Assembly: GCF_900105045.1 (NCBI RefSeq)
Contig: NZ_LT629739.1
Location: 2,976,001-3,040,000, forward strand
DNA: 64,000 bases
From: Brevibacterium picturae
GTDB lineage: Bacteria; Actinomycetota; Actinomycetes; Actinomycetales; Brevibacteriaceae
Direction: 5' to 3'
In this document: positions 19,001-26,746 of the stretch, piece by piece
Position numbering within the stretch: the stretch's first letter is position 1
Layout of the letters: each line of letters starts with the position of its first letter
The notes under the pieces: model-generated
Databases searched by the model: none
Told to the model about the DNA's origin: nothing
The model's input: only the letters and a program-made list of their open reading frames with translations
Translations under genes and position numbers: made by a program

Positions 19001-22000
19001 GATGATCGTCGTCACGAGACGGTCGCGATCGGCACCGCGGCTGTCGTCGCGGATGGTGCGCAGTTCTGCGGCGCTGAGGATGTCGAGATCCGAAACGAGG
19101 CGGTTCGGGTCGGTGACGAACTGTTCGAGTACGCTCACGAAGCGTTCGGCGATGTTCCGGGCCGTGGACTCGTCGAACAGCGCGGAATCGAATTCCAGGG
19201 AGCCGGTGATTCCGGCCGCATCCCCGCGACGTTCTGCCAGGTCGAGGAGCAGATCGAACTTCGCCTCCGAGACTTGTGGGCCGGGGGCCGCTTCGACGTG
19301 GAGATCACCCATGTCGATATCGACCGGGGTCGTGTTCTGCAGCGTCAGCATCACCTGGAACAGGGGGTGCAGTCCTTCCGAGCGTGGCGGGTCGACCTCA
19401 TCGACGACGCGCTCGAAGGGGGCATCCTGATTGGCGTAGGCCGAGAGGTTGGATCCGCGGACCCTGTCGATGACATCGCCGGCGCTCGGATTGCCCGAGG
19501 TATCGGTGCGCAGGACGAGCGTATTGACGAAGAACCCGATGAGTTCATCGAGCTTCGTCTCGGTCCTGCCCGCGACGGGGGTGCCGATGGGGATGTCGCT
19601 GCCTGCTCCGAGTTTGTCCAACAGCACCGCGAATGCCGCCTGCAGCACCATGAACAGACTGGCATTGCGCTCGCTGGAGAGTCGGCGCAGTCCGGCATGG
19701 ACTCTCGGGCCGATGTCAACGGGAATCGCACGGGAGACCGATCCTGGGACCGCCGCGTTTCTCGCCCGATCGGTGGGAAGCTGCAGCTGTGAGGGCGCGC
19801 CGGCCAACGAGGTCTTCCAGAAGACCAGCTGCTGCGACAGTGAACTGTTCGGGTCGTCTTCGGTTCCGAGCGCCGTTCGCTGCCAGAGGGCGTAGTCGGC
19901 GTACTGCACGGGAAGAGGCGGAAAGGCCGGGGCCCTTCCCCGCCCACGATTGCGATAGGCGGTGGACAGATCCCGGGCCAGGGGGCCCAGCGACCAGCCG
20001 TCGGCGGCGATGTGGTGGAGAGTCAGCAGCAGCAGATGCTCGTCCTCGTTGAGTCTGATGAGAAGAGCCCTGATCGGAAGCTCGCTGGAGACGTCGAATC
20101 CTCGGGTGGCCTCCGCATCCACGGTGTGGTGGACGAGGTCCTGACTGACCCCGATCGTGGACATGGCGATGCGGGCGTCGTCCGGGTTGAGAACGACCTG
20201 TTCGGGCTGGCCGGCCGTCCACGGGAAGACAGTGCGCAGGCTCTCATGTCGTGCGACGACGTCGTTGATCGCCGTGTGCAGCGCACCGACGTCGAGTCGT
20301 CCTCGCATACTCAGGGTGAGCGGTATGTTGTATGCCGCAGAACTCGGGTCGAACTGGTTGATGAACCACAGGCGTGCCTGGGCAGGGGAGAGTGGCAGCG
20401 ATGTGGGACGGTCTCCTGCGACGAGCTCATGACCGGCGTCGACCGTGGTCGCCTTCGGGTCGAAGCAGGCACTGAGTTCGCGGACGGTGGGGTGTTGGAA
20501 GACCTCGCGCAGGGCGGGTGCGGCGGCGAAGCTCGTCCGCAGAGACGCGACCAGTTGAGTGGCCAGCAGCGAGTGTCCGCCGAGTTCAAAGAAGTCATCG
20601 TCGAGGCCGACGGAGTCCACGCCCAGCACGTCGCTGAAGGCCTCAGCCACGACCTGTTCCTGCGGGCCTCTGGGTGCCTCGGACTCGGAGCGTGCCGATT
20701 CCGGCTCCGGGAGGGCCCGGCGGTCGAGTTTGCCGTTGACCGTGAGCGGAATGCTCTCGATCTGCATGATGAACGAGGGGACCATGTAGTCCGGGACACG
20801 TGCCTTCATGCTCCGGCGCACCTCGGCGGTGTCGACCTGGGAGTGCGCGGTGACGTAACCGAGCAGCTGAGCGTATCCGGCCTTATTCTGCCTGAGTTCG
20901 ACGACGGCCGACCCGATTCGGGGGTCGGCCTGCAGAGCGAGCTCGACCTCGGAGAGCTCGACACGGTACCCGCGCAGTTTGATCTGCTCATCACTGCGCC
21001 CGAGGAACTCGATGCCGCCGTTCAAGGGCCTGCGGACGATGTCTCCGGTTCGATACATCCTCGACCCGTCGTTGGAGAAGGGATCGGCGACGAAGCGTTC
21101 AGAGGTCGTTCCAGGACGGTCGACATAGCCGCGCGCCAAGTTGAGCCCGGCAATGTAGAGCTCTCCTGTTGCCTGTTCGGGCACAGGGGACAGTCTGGAA
21201 TCGAGTACATAGTGTCGGGTGTTCGTGACGGAGTGGCCGAGGACCGGGGACGTGCCCGCGACGATGGGAGCGGTGAGACTGTCGACGGTCGTCTCCGCCG
21301 GTCCGTACAGGTTGTAGGACGTCACGTCGTCCAGCGCAGCCAGCTGCTGCCAGAGCCCGCTGTCGACTGCTTCTCCTCCCAACGCAATGACGCTGGGGTG
21401 GGCGGTCCCGCTGAAGCTGCCGTGGGCCAGAAGAGCCTTGGCGAACGAGGGAGTCGTCTCGATTGAGTCGATGCCGTGAGTGGTGAAATACGAGGTCAGC
21501 GCTTCGGGGTCGCGGCGGGTGAGGGTGTCGATGAGGTGGAGTTCGTGTCCGGCGAAGAGCCACAGCAGCGGGTCCCATGCGGCGTCGAAGGAGATCCCTG
21601 CGGTGTGTGCCACCCGCAGTCCGCGCCCGAGTCGTTCGACGGCCGGTGTGAAGATGGTCTCCTGGTGACTGAGGAAGAGATTGAGCAGCGACCGGTGTTC
21701 GACGCCGATGCCCTTGGGTCGGCCGGTCGACCCGGATGTGAAGATCACATAGGCGAGGTCGTCGGGGGCCGGCGTGGTCTCCGGTGCGCGCTGGGCCGTC
21801 CGGGACGACAGCCTGGCAGACAGCCGGTCCGAATCCAGATCGATGACAGGCCGATCCGTGGAGATCGTCGACTCCCCGGCGGGGCCCGACACAGTCGAGG
21901 AATTGAGCACGAGGACCGGGTCGGCATCGGCGACCATCGCCTCGATTCGGGCTGCCGGATGGTCGGGATCGAGGGGAATATAGGCTGCACCTGCCTTGAG

Positions 22001-23575
22001 GATCCCGAGCACGGTGACCGGCAGAGCCGTGGTCCGTCCGAGGCGCGCGGCGACGCGTGTGCCCGGGCCGGCGCCGTGCTCGCGAAGATAGCTGGCCAGC
22101 TGTGTCGACCTGCGATCGAGATCGGCGAAGCTGAGATGTCCGTCATCGGCCACGACGGCGGAGGCGAACGGGGTCGCACGGGCATGAGCGGTGAACTCGT
22201 CGACCACGGTGTGGCGGGGAATGTTCTGGACTCGGCCCATTCCGCCGGCGATGACGTCGTCAGCTTCGCTGTCATCGAGCAGGGACAGCCCCGCCAGAGG
22301 CTGAGCGCGACCGGGATCCAGCTGGGAGAGGACGGAGAGGAAGCGGCGCAGGTGTTCGGCGAGACTCTCCTGGGTGTAGAGCTCGGCATTGGCCTCAAAC
22401 CGAACGATGGCGGCTCGCGAGTCCCTGCCGGAGGAGGTCTGGTCCGCTCCCAGGCCGTGGACGATGATCGACAGATCATCGACCGGACCCGTGGACATGA
22501 GATGCAGAGACGCCGAGGCCTGGCCGAAGCTGATGTCATCGACTGTCGGGAAGATGTTGACCGAGGGCCCGATGTAGCTCGTGTCGGTGTCGAGTTCCTG
22601 ATAGTGGAACTGTTGGTGAATGAGCGTCGTGCGCAGGGCCGAACCCGTATTCTCAACGAGTTCGGGGGCGGTGGTCTCGGGTGTGGTGGCCAGCTGCAGC
22701 GGCAGGATCTTCGACATCATCGACGGCACCGATTTGGCCAGGGCGCTGCGCCGGGCCGTCACCGGCAGTCCCACGGAGACGGTCTGCCGACCCGTCATCT
22801 TGTGCAGATACGTCGCGGCGGCCGCGAGGACGAGGACCGGGGTCGATTGGGCACCGGCCAATTGTCCGGCCAGCTCCGCGGGGATGTCGGCGTCGGCTGT
22901 GACCAGCTGTTTCGCCGAGGCAGGTGGACGTCCCGCCAAGCCCGTGGCTGTCTCCGACTCTGAGATGGTCTGTGACCAGAAGTCGGCATCGGTGCGGAAA
23001 CGCTGCGAGGATCGGTAGTCCGCCTCCTCGGCCACCAGGGCCTCCAGGCTGCCGAAAGGCGACTCCGATGGCTGTGCGCTCGGATCAGCCAGCTCACCGT
23101 ACAGCTGCGACTCGCGTCGCAGGATGAGCACGGCAGAGTAGCCGTCGACGAGGAGGTGGTGGGCTCGCTGGTAGAAGATCCAATGGTCGGGGCCGAGGTG
23201 GAACAGCTCAGACCTGAGCAGCTCACCATCCTCGAGATCGTGAACGGTGGCGAGGTCGGCTTCCATGAGGGCCCGGGCCTTCGCCACCGGTTCGTCGACC
23301 GACTCGCCCCGCAGATCATGGAAGTGTAGGTGCCTGCGAGGCGAGCCGTGCTTTTGGAAGACTCCCCGGTCGTCTTCGCCGAAGACGACGTTGAGCGAAT
23401 CGGCCTCTGCGACGGCGGTGCCGACGGCGCGTCGCATCACATCGACGTCCAGGGGCCCGAGAATTTCGACGTACAGCCCGATCTGGAAAGTCGGGTTGTC
23501 GGGTTCGATCTTCTGGGCATACCAGATGCCGCGTTGTGCAGAGGTGAGTTCGATTCGGGGAGAGTCGTCAGTCAT
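13046..23575 (-). CDS. Trimodular nonribosomal peptide synthetase, C-A-T-C-A-T-C-A-T-TE
   Basis: 3509 residues. Condensation domains have HHxxxDG at about His139 (HHLLVDG), His1187 (HHIAADG) and His2291 (HHIATDG). Adenylation domains carry the conserved pocket Asp at 664, 1733 and 2843, each in FDAAWDP. Carrier serines are Ser1002, Ser2078 and Ser3195 (ELGGHS). The thioesterase is at about 3245-3505 with GWSFGG (Ser3331). No epimerase, methylase or oxidase domain is visible. The first C domain and TE resemble EntF (AQRGIW, YQRxHHLLVDG, TGPVDDL; QGPYHLLGWSFGG, EEVAFLGILDAYP), so an acyl or aryl starter handed over from another carrier is possible. The three pockets are nearly the same: D, A, W or D (a one-residue gap makes 239 ambiguous), E278, I/I/L299, L301, L/F/L322, V330, D331. 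Two acids facing the side chain suggest a basic residue such as Orn, Lys or Arg in all three positions; this is inference. Confidence 0.93.
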   Translation of the reverse strand: MTDDSPRIELTSAQRGIWYAQKIEPDNPTFQIGLYVEILGPLDVDVMRRAVGTAVAEADSLNVVFGEDDRGVFQKHGSPRRHLHFHDLRGESVDEPVAKARALMEADLATVHDLEDGELLRSELFHLGPDHWIFYQRAHHLLVDGYSAVLILRRESQLYGELADPSAQPSESPFGSLEALVAEEADYRSSQRFRTDADFWSQTISESETATGLAGRPPASAKQLVTADADIPAELAGQLAGAQSTPVLVLAAAATYLHKMTGRQTVSVGLPVTARRSALAKSVPSMMSKILPLQLATTPETTAPELVENTGSALRTTLIHQQFHYQELDTDTSYIGPSVNIFPTVDDISFGQASASLHLMSTGPVDDLSIIVHGLGADQTSSGRDSRAAIVRFEANAELYTQESLAEHLRRFLSVLSQLDPGRAQPLAGLSLLDDSEADDVIAGGMGRVQNIPRHTVVDEFTAHARATPFASAVVADDGHLSFADLDRRSTQLASYLREHGAGPGTRVAARLGRTTALPVTVLGILKAGAAYIPLDPDHPAARIEAMVADADPVLVLNSSTVSGPAGESTISTDRPVIDLDSDRLSARLSSRTAQRAPETTPAPDDLAYVIFTSGSTGRPKGIGVEHRSLLNLFLSHQETIFTPAVERLGRGLRVAHTAGISFDAAWDPLLWLFAGHELHLIDTLTRRDPEALTSYFTTHGIDSIETTPSFAKALLAHGSFSGTAHPSVIALGGEAVDSGLWQQLAALDDVTSYNLYGPAETTVDSLTAPIVAGTSPVLGHSVTNTRHYVLDSRLSPVPEQATGELYIAGLNLARGYVDRPGTTSERFVADPFSNDGSRMYRTGDIVRRPLNGGIEFLGRSDEQIKLRGYRVELSEVELALQADPRIGSAVVELRQNKAGYAQLLGYVTAHSQVDTAEVRRSMKARVPDYMVPSFIMQIESIPLTVNGKLDRRALPEPESARSESEAPRGPQEQVVAEAFSDVLGVDSVGLDDDFFELGGHSLLATQLVASLRTSFAAAPALREVFQHPTVRELSACFDPKATTVDAGHELVAGDRPTSLPLSPAQARLWFINQFDPSSAAYNIPLTLSMRGRLDVGALHTAINDVVARHESLRTVFPWTAGQPEQVVLNPDDARIAMSTIGVSQDLVHHTVDAEATRGFDVSSELPIRALLIRLNEDEHLLLLTLHHIAADGWSLGPLARDLSTAYRNRGRGRAPAFPPLPVQYADYALWQRTALGTEDDPNSSLSQQLVFWKTSLAGAPSQLQLPTDRARNAAVPGSVSRAIPVDIGPRVHAGLRRLSSERNASLFMVLQAAFAVLLDKLGAGSDIPIGTPVAGRTETKLDELIGFFVNTLVLRTDTSGNPSAGDVIDRVRGSNLSAYANQDAPFERVVDEVDPPRSEGLHPLFQVMLTLQNTTPVDIDMGDLHVEAAPGPQVSEAKFDLLLDLAERRGDAAGITGSLEFDSALFDESTARNIAERFVSVLEQFVTDPNRLVSDLDILSAAELRTIRDDSRGADRDRLVTTIIDTLESTIARLPQRRALVVDDTELSFAQLGDRIHRCGRALLARGIGPGQRVAIALPRSADAIIVPLAVLSIGAIAVPIDLSYPQERIRLILDVSDPAAVVVDSPDVPVRPGTAVSTAELSADDLGDPADDGGEGNLGEGAVRDDSHRPTPDDRAYEMYTSGSTGTPKGVAVPHRGLANLLAQHRGTIFAEAGLEEASVRVAHTAGLGFDAAWDPVLWLVAGASLHIVDEEVRRDAEAFVDFCRRAQIDALETTPSFVRQLTASGLLDDPEPSAARHHEAAALTIALGGEPVPDDLWQELGQHSGVRAYNFYGPTEFTVDSVTAKVQGDHARIGHPIRNVAAMVLDGHLQEVPYGVVGELYLAGDGIATGYVNRPAETSQRFIANPFGSGERMYRTGDLVRRTLDGSLDFVSRDDDQIKLRGYRIELGDVENALFACAGVEQAAAVVDNPQDPQSARLVGYYAGDAEETTVRDHLASALPAPMVPRVLIAVDAMPLTAHGKLDRDRLPAPRLSGGETSRAAETTDEARMCEQFSTVLEADSVGLDDDFFELGGHSLLAVSLIGRIREAFDTDLPLRAIFDAPTPAALLKRLDVSAGASLATLPTNSGQTPTSDQVPTPDRSAASATSLSDWKQSSTRPTVIPLSYGQARMHFLNQLDTKASDYTISLAVRFEGELDPDTLDESLSQVITRHEILRTVYPSLGGSPVQHILPPAAGHGILVHRTTSSPAATSEDMAREAAKGFDLSTDLPLRAVLFDEGGQWVLHLVIHHIATDGASLAPLTQDLSTAYAALRGAACPMQRNLDVQYADFALWQRHVLETQTRPGEDRPLLDHKTQSWRERLDGIPIELPLPSDHPRPHTARQSGRHHRFSLDNRTTQRLNAIAAEAGASLFMALHAVLAGFLSRISGSEDVVIGSPSAGRSDPELADMVGLFVNTVPIRTDVCDQPDFRTLLARTRTAAIDALELDDVPFERLVETVNPPRELGRHPLFQTMLSLENTALPTLDLPGVRTSIEPEVETGDAKFDLSFTFRTDTPDRGLDVVLDYNSSMFEPATIVDLCQGLSRFADGLVQDPKRPIHDIALLDPAEAAQAIGQLTGPEPVTSLPMVLDVFATTVRQLPHATAVESADTSMSFRELDEAAELLAQELRGLGAGPRSTVSVRLSRGVGIIVATLAVLKSGAAYNPIDIDYPLERARAIVTDAGPLIVLAETGTAEALAPMLADAPVTPTVVEISAADGTVDTTRPARPRPTSTAAATDPTLQHDPAAYVTFTSGSTGRPKGVEVGHCALANLLAAHRASFLPTPSSEPEQITVAHTTGVGFDAAWDPLLWMLVGHRIHIASAETQRDPQELARLLHDLRIGFWETTPSYLRALRTEPDFADLLDRAAAANAPITLALGGEAIDEELWEWLRERPGINAHNLYGPTEATVDAFAGPVTDSSTPTLGSPLHHMRGYVLDERLHHVPAGTTGELYLAGRQLAHGYRGRPGLSAERFVSDPFGEPGERMYRTGDLVVRHRNGDLSFLGRSDNQIQLRGFRVELGEVERALRGAPGVKDALVRSSGADADTMQLVGYVVPDRTNAAGSEALADKARRHVRSIVPSYMVPPRVVALDEIPLTAHGKIDESALPDASQAVVGSRSAPRTPHEDTVATIFAEVLTLPRVGVDESFFELGGHSFLARPLIAAVNDALGAELSVQSLFRSPTVEQLVADADAGTADSIGDSLQRLLPLRTAGAKPPLFAVHPATGISWGFAAMLHGLDPQRPLIGLQMPGLAPGDPEEITASTLTELADDYITQMRTVQPQGPYHLLGWSFGGILAHRLATRLQEMGEEVAFLGILDAYPAGQETNADVGEGAQLWVDYLGANHPDVRVGAEGLDDERALEVLRENGDPLGNVSPETIAAMTAGFFTMARLIREAPIERFNGDLVHFAATQDVPAGTPTAESWRPYVTGHIHVTEVPARHGDMLSATALSEILPVLAIHVDEDAEPHM

Positions 23576-23611
23576 TGTGTCTTTCGAACGCGAGGGTGTG
23601 GTGCCGTCTTG

Positions 23612-23687
23612 CTGGAACGTCAGATGGGCTGTTACTGGAACGTCAGATGGGCTGTTACTGGAACGTCAGATGGGCTGTTACTGGAAC
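23612..23687. repeat. 23-bp tandem repeat in the synthetase leader, 3.3 copies
   Basis: Three exact copies (starting at 23612, 23635 and 23658) and a partial fourth (23681) of a 23-base unit that begins CTGGAACGTCAGATGG. The array lies between the stop of the small secreted peptide gene and the synthetase start, so it is in the untranslated leader if the two are co-transcribed. Confidence 0.92.
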
Positions 23688-23902
23688 TGTCCGATGTTGA
23701 TCGAGCCGATGAGGTTCATCAGATCACCGAGATCGATGAGCGGCCCTTCGACCAGAGAGCTGGAGGGCTCTGCATCGTGTGCCTGGGGCCCTTCGGCGGC
23801 CGACGCCGCTCCAGGGGCGGCGAAGACTCCGACCATCACAGCGAGAGCTGCGATTGTGGCACCGCCGATGGTCCGAAGACCTGTGCGTTTGAGGCTCAAC
23901 AT
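23678..23902 (-). CDS. 74-residue secreted peptide of unknown function
   Basis: The start is the ATG with first base 23902, behind AGGAAAGGA; a longer open frame has an Arg-rich, non-native-looking N-terminus. The product has a signal peptide (MLSLKRTGLRTIGG, hydrophobic core, then GAASAAEG with an AxA site near residue 34) and a mature part of about 40 residues ending with DLMNLIGSINIGQFQ. It lies about 100 bases upstream of the synthetase, on the same strand. The final codons and the stop lie in the last, partial copy of the 23-bp repeat. No family recognised. Confidence 0.6.
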   Translation of the reverse strand: MLSLKRTGLRTIGGATIAALAVMVGVFAAPGAASAAEGPQAHDAEPSSSLVEGPLIDLGDLMNLIGSINIGQFQ

Positions 23903-24013
23903 AGTCTCTGTCCTTTCCTGACACGTCGTGCAGATCATCTGCACCGGGCAAGCAGTACTGGTTCGGAGGGTTCGAGCGTGTGGATTGACGATTCGCCGAA
24001 CTTTTTCGGATCG

Positions 24014-24071
24014 GCTGCCTCGCAGCCTTCTGATCGGCTGCCTTCGCCGCCTACGCTGCCTCGCAGCCTTC
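24014..24071. repeat. 17-bp direct repeat pair
   Basis: GCTGCCTCGCAGCCTTC occurs at 24014-24030 and again at 24055-24071, with related GCCTTCGC-type words between and after. The region upstream of the small secreted gene contains nothing else I can assign. Confidence 0.6.
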
Positions 24072-24141
24072 ACCGCCTTCGCAGCGTCGGCGGTGACGGG
24101 CATGCTTCACGAATGACCACAATCAGAGCATAATAGAACGT

Positions 24142-24501
24142 ATGAACGAATATTCCAGGCCGGAATGGCTCAGTCGATACCAGGACTTCAAGTCGCTGTG
24201 CTCCGACGTGTCGGGGGAGTACATCCGCTTCTACCTCACCACGGGCTGCGAGCAGGTCAGCTATACGCATTCGCAGAACACCGAGGGGCTGCCGACCTAC
24301 TCCTGCCGGCTGACGTCAGATGACGGCACGGTTCTGCTGCTGCCACTCGACGACTGGCGTGACCGGATGGAGGAGGTGCCGGGCCTGGTGCGCACATGGC
24401 TGGACGAGCACTCGGATCTCAAGGGATGCAGGCCCTCCAAGTCGCACTATCAGGGTGACAGGTACTGGTTCGAGCAGTGGCAGCTGGCGAATCCCTGGTG
24501 A
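24142..24501 (+). CDS. Hypothetical 119-residue protein
   Basis: Soluble, no signal peptide, rich in aromatic residues and acids (SGEYIRFYLTTG, LLLPLDDWRDRMEEVPGLV, GDRYWFEQWQLANPW at the end). I do not recognise a family. It stands alone between the divergent synthetase operon and the MMPL gene. Codon use and the base pattern look like real coding sequence, but no strong ribosome-binding site precedes the ATG. Confidence 0.55.
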   Translation: MNEYSRPEWLSRYQDFKSLCSDVSGEYIRFYLTTGCEQVSYTHSQNTEGLPTYSCRLTSDDGTVLLLPLDDWRDRMEEVPGLVRTWLDEHSDLKGCRPSKSHYQGDRYWFEQWQLANPW

Positions 24502-24552
24502 TGGGCGGACAGGGGCGTGGGGTGACCGGTTTCTCGCGGCCACGCGTACTTG

Positions 24553-24564
24553 GTAATTAATTAC
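24553..24564. promoter_or_regulatory. AT-rich palindrome upstream of the MMPL gene
   Basis: GTAATTAATTAC is a perfect 12-base palindrome, 22 bases before the MMPL start, in otherwise GC-rich DNA. Such sites are typical MarR or TetR operators. A MarR-type gene lies just beyond the MMPL gene, a natural candidate. Confidence 0.55.
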
Positions 24565-24585
24565 ACCAGGTGAAATACTAGCCAG

Positions 24586-26742
24586 ATGAAAGAAAAGTTG
24601 GAGTCGTCGCGGCTTCCGCGACGGATCGTGCGCATTCTTGTCCCTGCGGTCCTCATTCTCCTGTGGCTGGCAGTATTCGGATTTGGTGGGATGAGCTTCG
24701 GATCGATTGACGAAGTCGCCACCGATGAGCGGTCGTCCTTCCTGCCCTCGAGCGCAGAATCGACCAAAGTCCAGAACGAGATCACTGAGTTCACCGGATC
24801 AGACGCAGTCCCAGCGATCATCGTTGCCGAACGCCAAGGCGGCCTCACCGACGCTGACCAGGCGGGGCTCGAGCGTCTGGCTGAACGCGCTGCCGATGTC
24901 ATTCAGGGCGCCGAGTCCTCCCCGGTCATCTCTTCGGATGACAAGGAAGCGGCACAACTCGTTGTGTCGATTCCCGCCGATGCCGAGATCGGCGATGTTG
25001 TCACGCAGTTGGAGGAAGACGCGGGACAGGAACTCTCCGGTCTCGATTTCTGGGTCAGTGGGCCCGCAGGATTCAGTGCTGATCTGCAAGAGGCCTTCAG
25101 TGGGATCGACGGAATTCTGCTCCTCGTCGCACTCGCCGTCGTCTTCGTCATTCTCGTCATCGTCTACCGCTCACCTTTGTTGCCGGTCCTTGTGCTCGTC
25201 AGCTCACTCACGGCTCTCTGCGCAGCGGTGCTGATCAATGTCGCGTTGGCTCGTGAAGGAGTTGTCACACTCAACGGGCAGGTCCAAGGCATTCTCTTCA
25301 TTCTGGTCATCGGGGCCGCCACCGACTACTCATTGCTTTACATCGCCCGTTGCCGAGAAGAGCTGCGGGACACTTTCACCCCTTCCCTCGCCGCGTGGAA
25401 GGCGATGCGCGGGGTATTCGAACCGATCCTGGCGTCGGGTGGAACCGTGATCGTCGGCCTTTTGTGCCTTCTCCTGTCCGACCTCGGATCGAACTCCGCA
25501 CTCGGCCCGGTGGCGGCCGTCGGAATCGCGTGTGCCATGCTCACCACATTGACCTTCCTGCCGGCAATGCTCGCTGTCTTCGGGCGAGCGTCGTTCTGGC
25601 CGCGGGGACCCAAGTATGGCACCGAGCACCCGGTGCTCACCGGTCCGGGCGCCACAGGATTCTGGCCGGGGGTGGGTCGGTTCGTCGCCAGAGGCCCACG
25701 TCGATTGGTCGCCGGGGTCACGCTCGTTCTCGTCGTGGGATGCGCAGGCTTGGTATTCCTTGATGCCAATGGTGTCGCACAAAGTGAGTTCGTCCTCGGG
25801 GACAGCCAAGCACGCGACGGTCAGGCAGTCATCGACGATCACTTCGCCGGCGGGGCAGGCAATCCCGCGTACGTGCTCGCACCAAGTGACGAGCGTCGAG
25901 AGGTCGCTGAAGAAATTTCGTCTGCAGACGGTATCGACGACGTCTCTCTGGTCGCCCAGGATTCCCCATCGGGCACGACGCCGATTGACGACACTGGCAA
26001 GGCCATCACGGATTCACGACCGGGACCGCCTCCGGCAGAGCCTACGGAGATCAACGGTGACATCATGTTCTCCCTGACTCTGTCGGCTCCTGCCGACTCG
26101 CTCGAAGCCGAAGGAACCATTGAAGACCTGCGTGAGCACTTGTCCCCGACTCAGGCACTGGTCGGTGGCAGCACTGCTGTTGATCTCGATACGAATGAGA
26201 CGTCATCACGAGACAGAACGGTGATCATTCCCATCGTTCTCATCGTCATCACCATCATGCTTGCCCTGCTGCTGAGATCCCTGGTCGCGCCGGTGCTGCT
26301 GCTGGCGACGACGGTCTTGAGCTTCGGCACGGCGTTGGGAGTCAGCGCTGTCATCTTCCGTCTGATCGGGCAGCCGCAATCAGACCCTTCGGTACCGCTG
26401 TACGCCTTCGTGTTCCTCGTGGCATTGGGAATCGACTACAACATCTTCCTGATGACCCGCGTTCGCGAAGAAACCATCACCTACAGAACCCGGGAAGGCA
26501 CCCTGCGCGGACTGTCGGTGACGGGAGGGGTGATCACGAGTGCAGGAATCGTCCTCGCAGCGACCTTCGCGGCGCTGCTCGTCATTCCCATCCAGTTCCT
26601 CCTCCAATTGGCAATCATCGTCTCGCTCGGTGTCCTCCTCGATGCACTGATCGTGCGGACGCTGCTGGTGCCGGCTCTGTCGCTGTGGATCGGGGATCGT
26701 CTGTGGTGGCCATCGCGCCTGGCCAAGCCCAGCAAGCACTGA
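24586..26742 (+). CDS. MMPL/RND-family transporter, carotenoid-linked
   Basis: 718 residues with two repeats, each with an extracytoplasmic domain followed by a block of about five membrane segments (about residues 170-345 and 545-705), the MMPL layout. GAATDYSLLYIARCREEL and ALGIDYNIFLMTRVREE are the paired RND motifs that carry the proton-relay Asp. MMPL proteins move lipids or hydrophobic compounds. In Corynebacterium glutamicum an MMPL gene sits inside the crt operon, so a link to carotenoid or terpenoid handling is likely here. It runs toward the MarR gene, with only 4 bases between the two stops. Confidence 0.88.
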   Translation: MKEKLESSRLPRRIVRILVPAVLILLWLAVFGFGGMSFGSIDEVATDERSSFLPSSAESTKVQNEITEFTGSDAVPAIIVAERQGGLTDADQAGLERLAERAADVIQGAESSPVISSDDKEAAQLVVSIPADAEIGDVVTQLEEDAGQELSGLDFWVSGPAGFSADLQEAFSGIDGILLLVALAVVFVILVIVYRSPLLPVLVLVSSLTALCAAVLINVALAREGVVTLNGQVQGILFILVIGAATDYSLLYIARCREELRDTFTPSLAAWKAMRGVFEPILASGGTVIVGLLCLLLSDLGSNSALGPVAAVGIACAMLTTLTFLPAMLAVFGRASFWPRGPKYGTEHPVLTGPGATGFWPGVGRFVARGPRRLVAGVTLVLVVGCAGLVFLDANGVAQSEFVLGDSQARDGQAVIDDHFAGGAGNPAYVLAPSDERREVAEEISSADGIDDVSLVAQDSPSGTTPIDDTGKAITDSRPGPPPAEPTEINGDIMFSLTLSAPADSLEAEGTIEDLREHLSPTQALVGGSTAVDLDTNETSSRDRTVIIPIVLIVITIMLALLLRSLVAPVLLLATTVLSFGTALGVSAVIFRLIGQPQSDPSVPLYAFVFLVALGIDYNIFLMTRVREETITYRTREGTLRGLSVTGGVITSAGIVLAATFAALLVIPIQFLLQLAIIVSLGVLLDALIVRTLLVPALSLWIGDRLWWPSRLAKPSKH

Positions 26743-26746
26743 GTGT

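Noticed and set aside
17510..22963. Long plus-strand frames opposite the synthetase (17510-18832, 20012-21466, 21476-22963)
   Set aside because: They mirror the strongly coding minus strand in high-GC DNA, contain no recognisable motifs, and the synthetase domains account for every base.
23612..23687. Tandem array considered as a CRISPR
   Set aside because: Units abut with no spacers and no cas genes are present.
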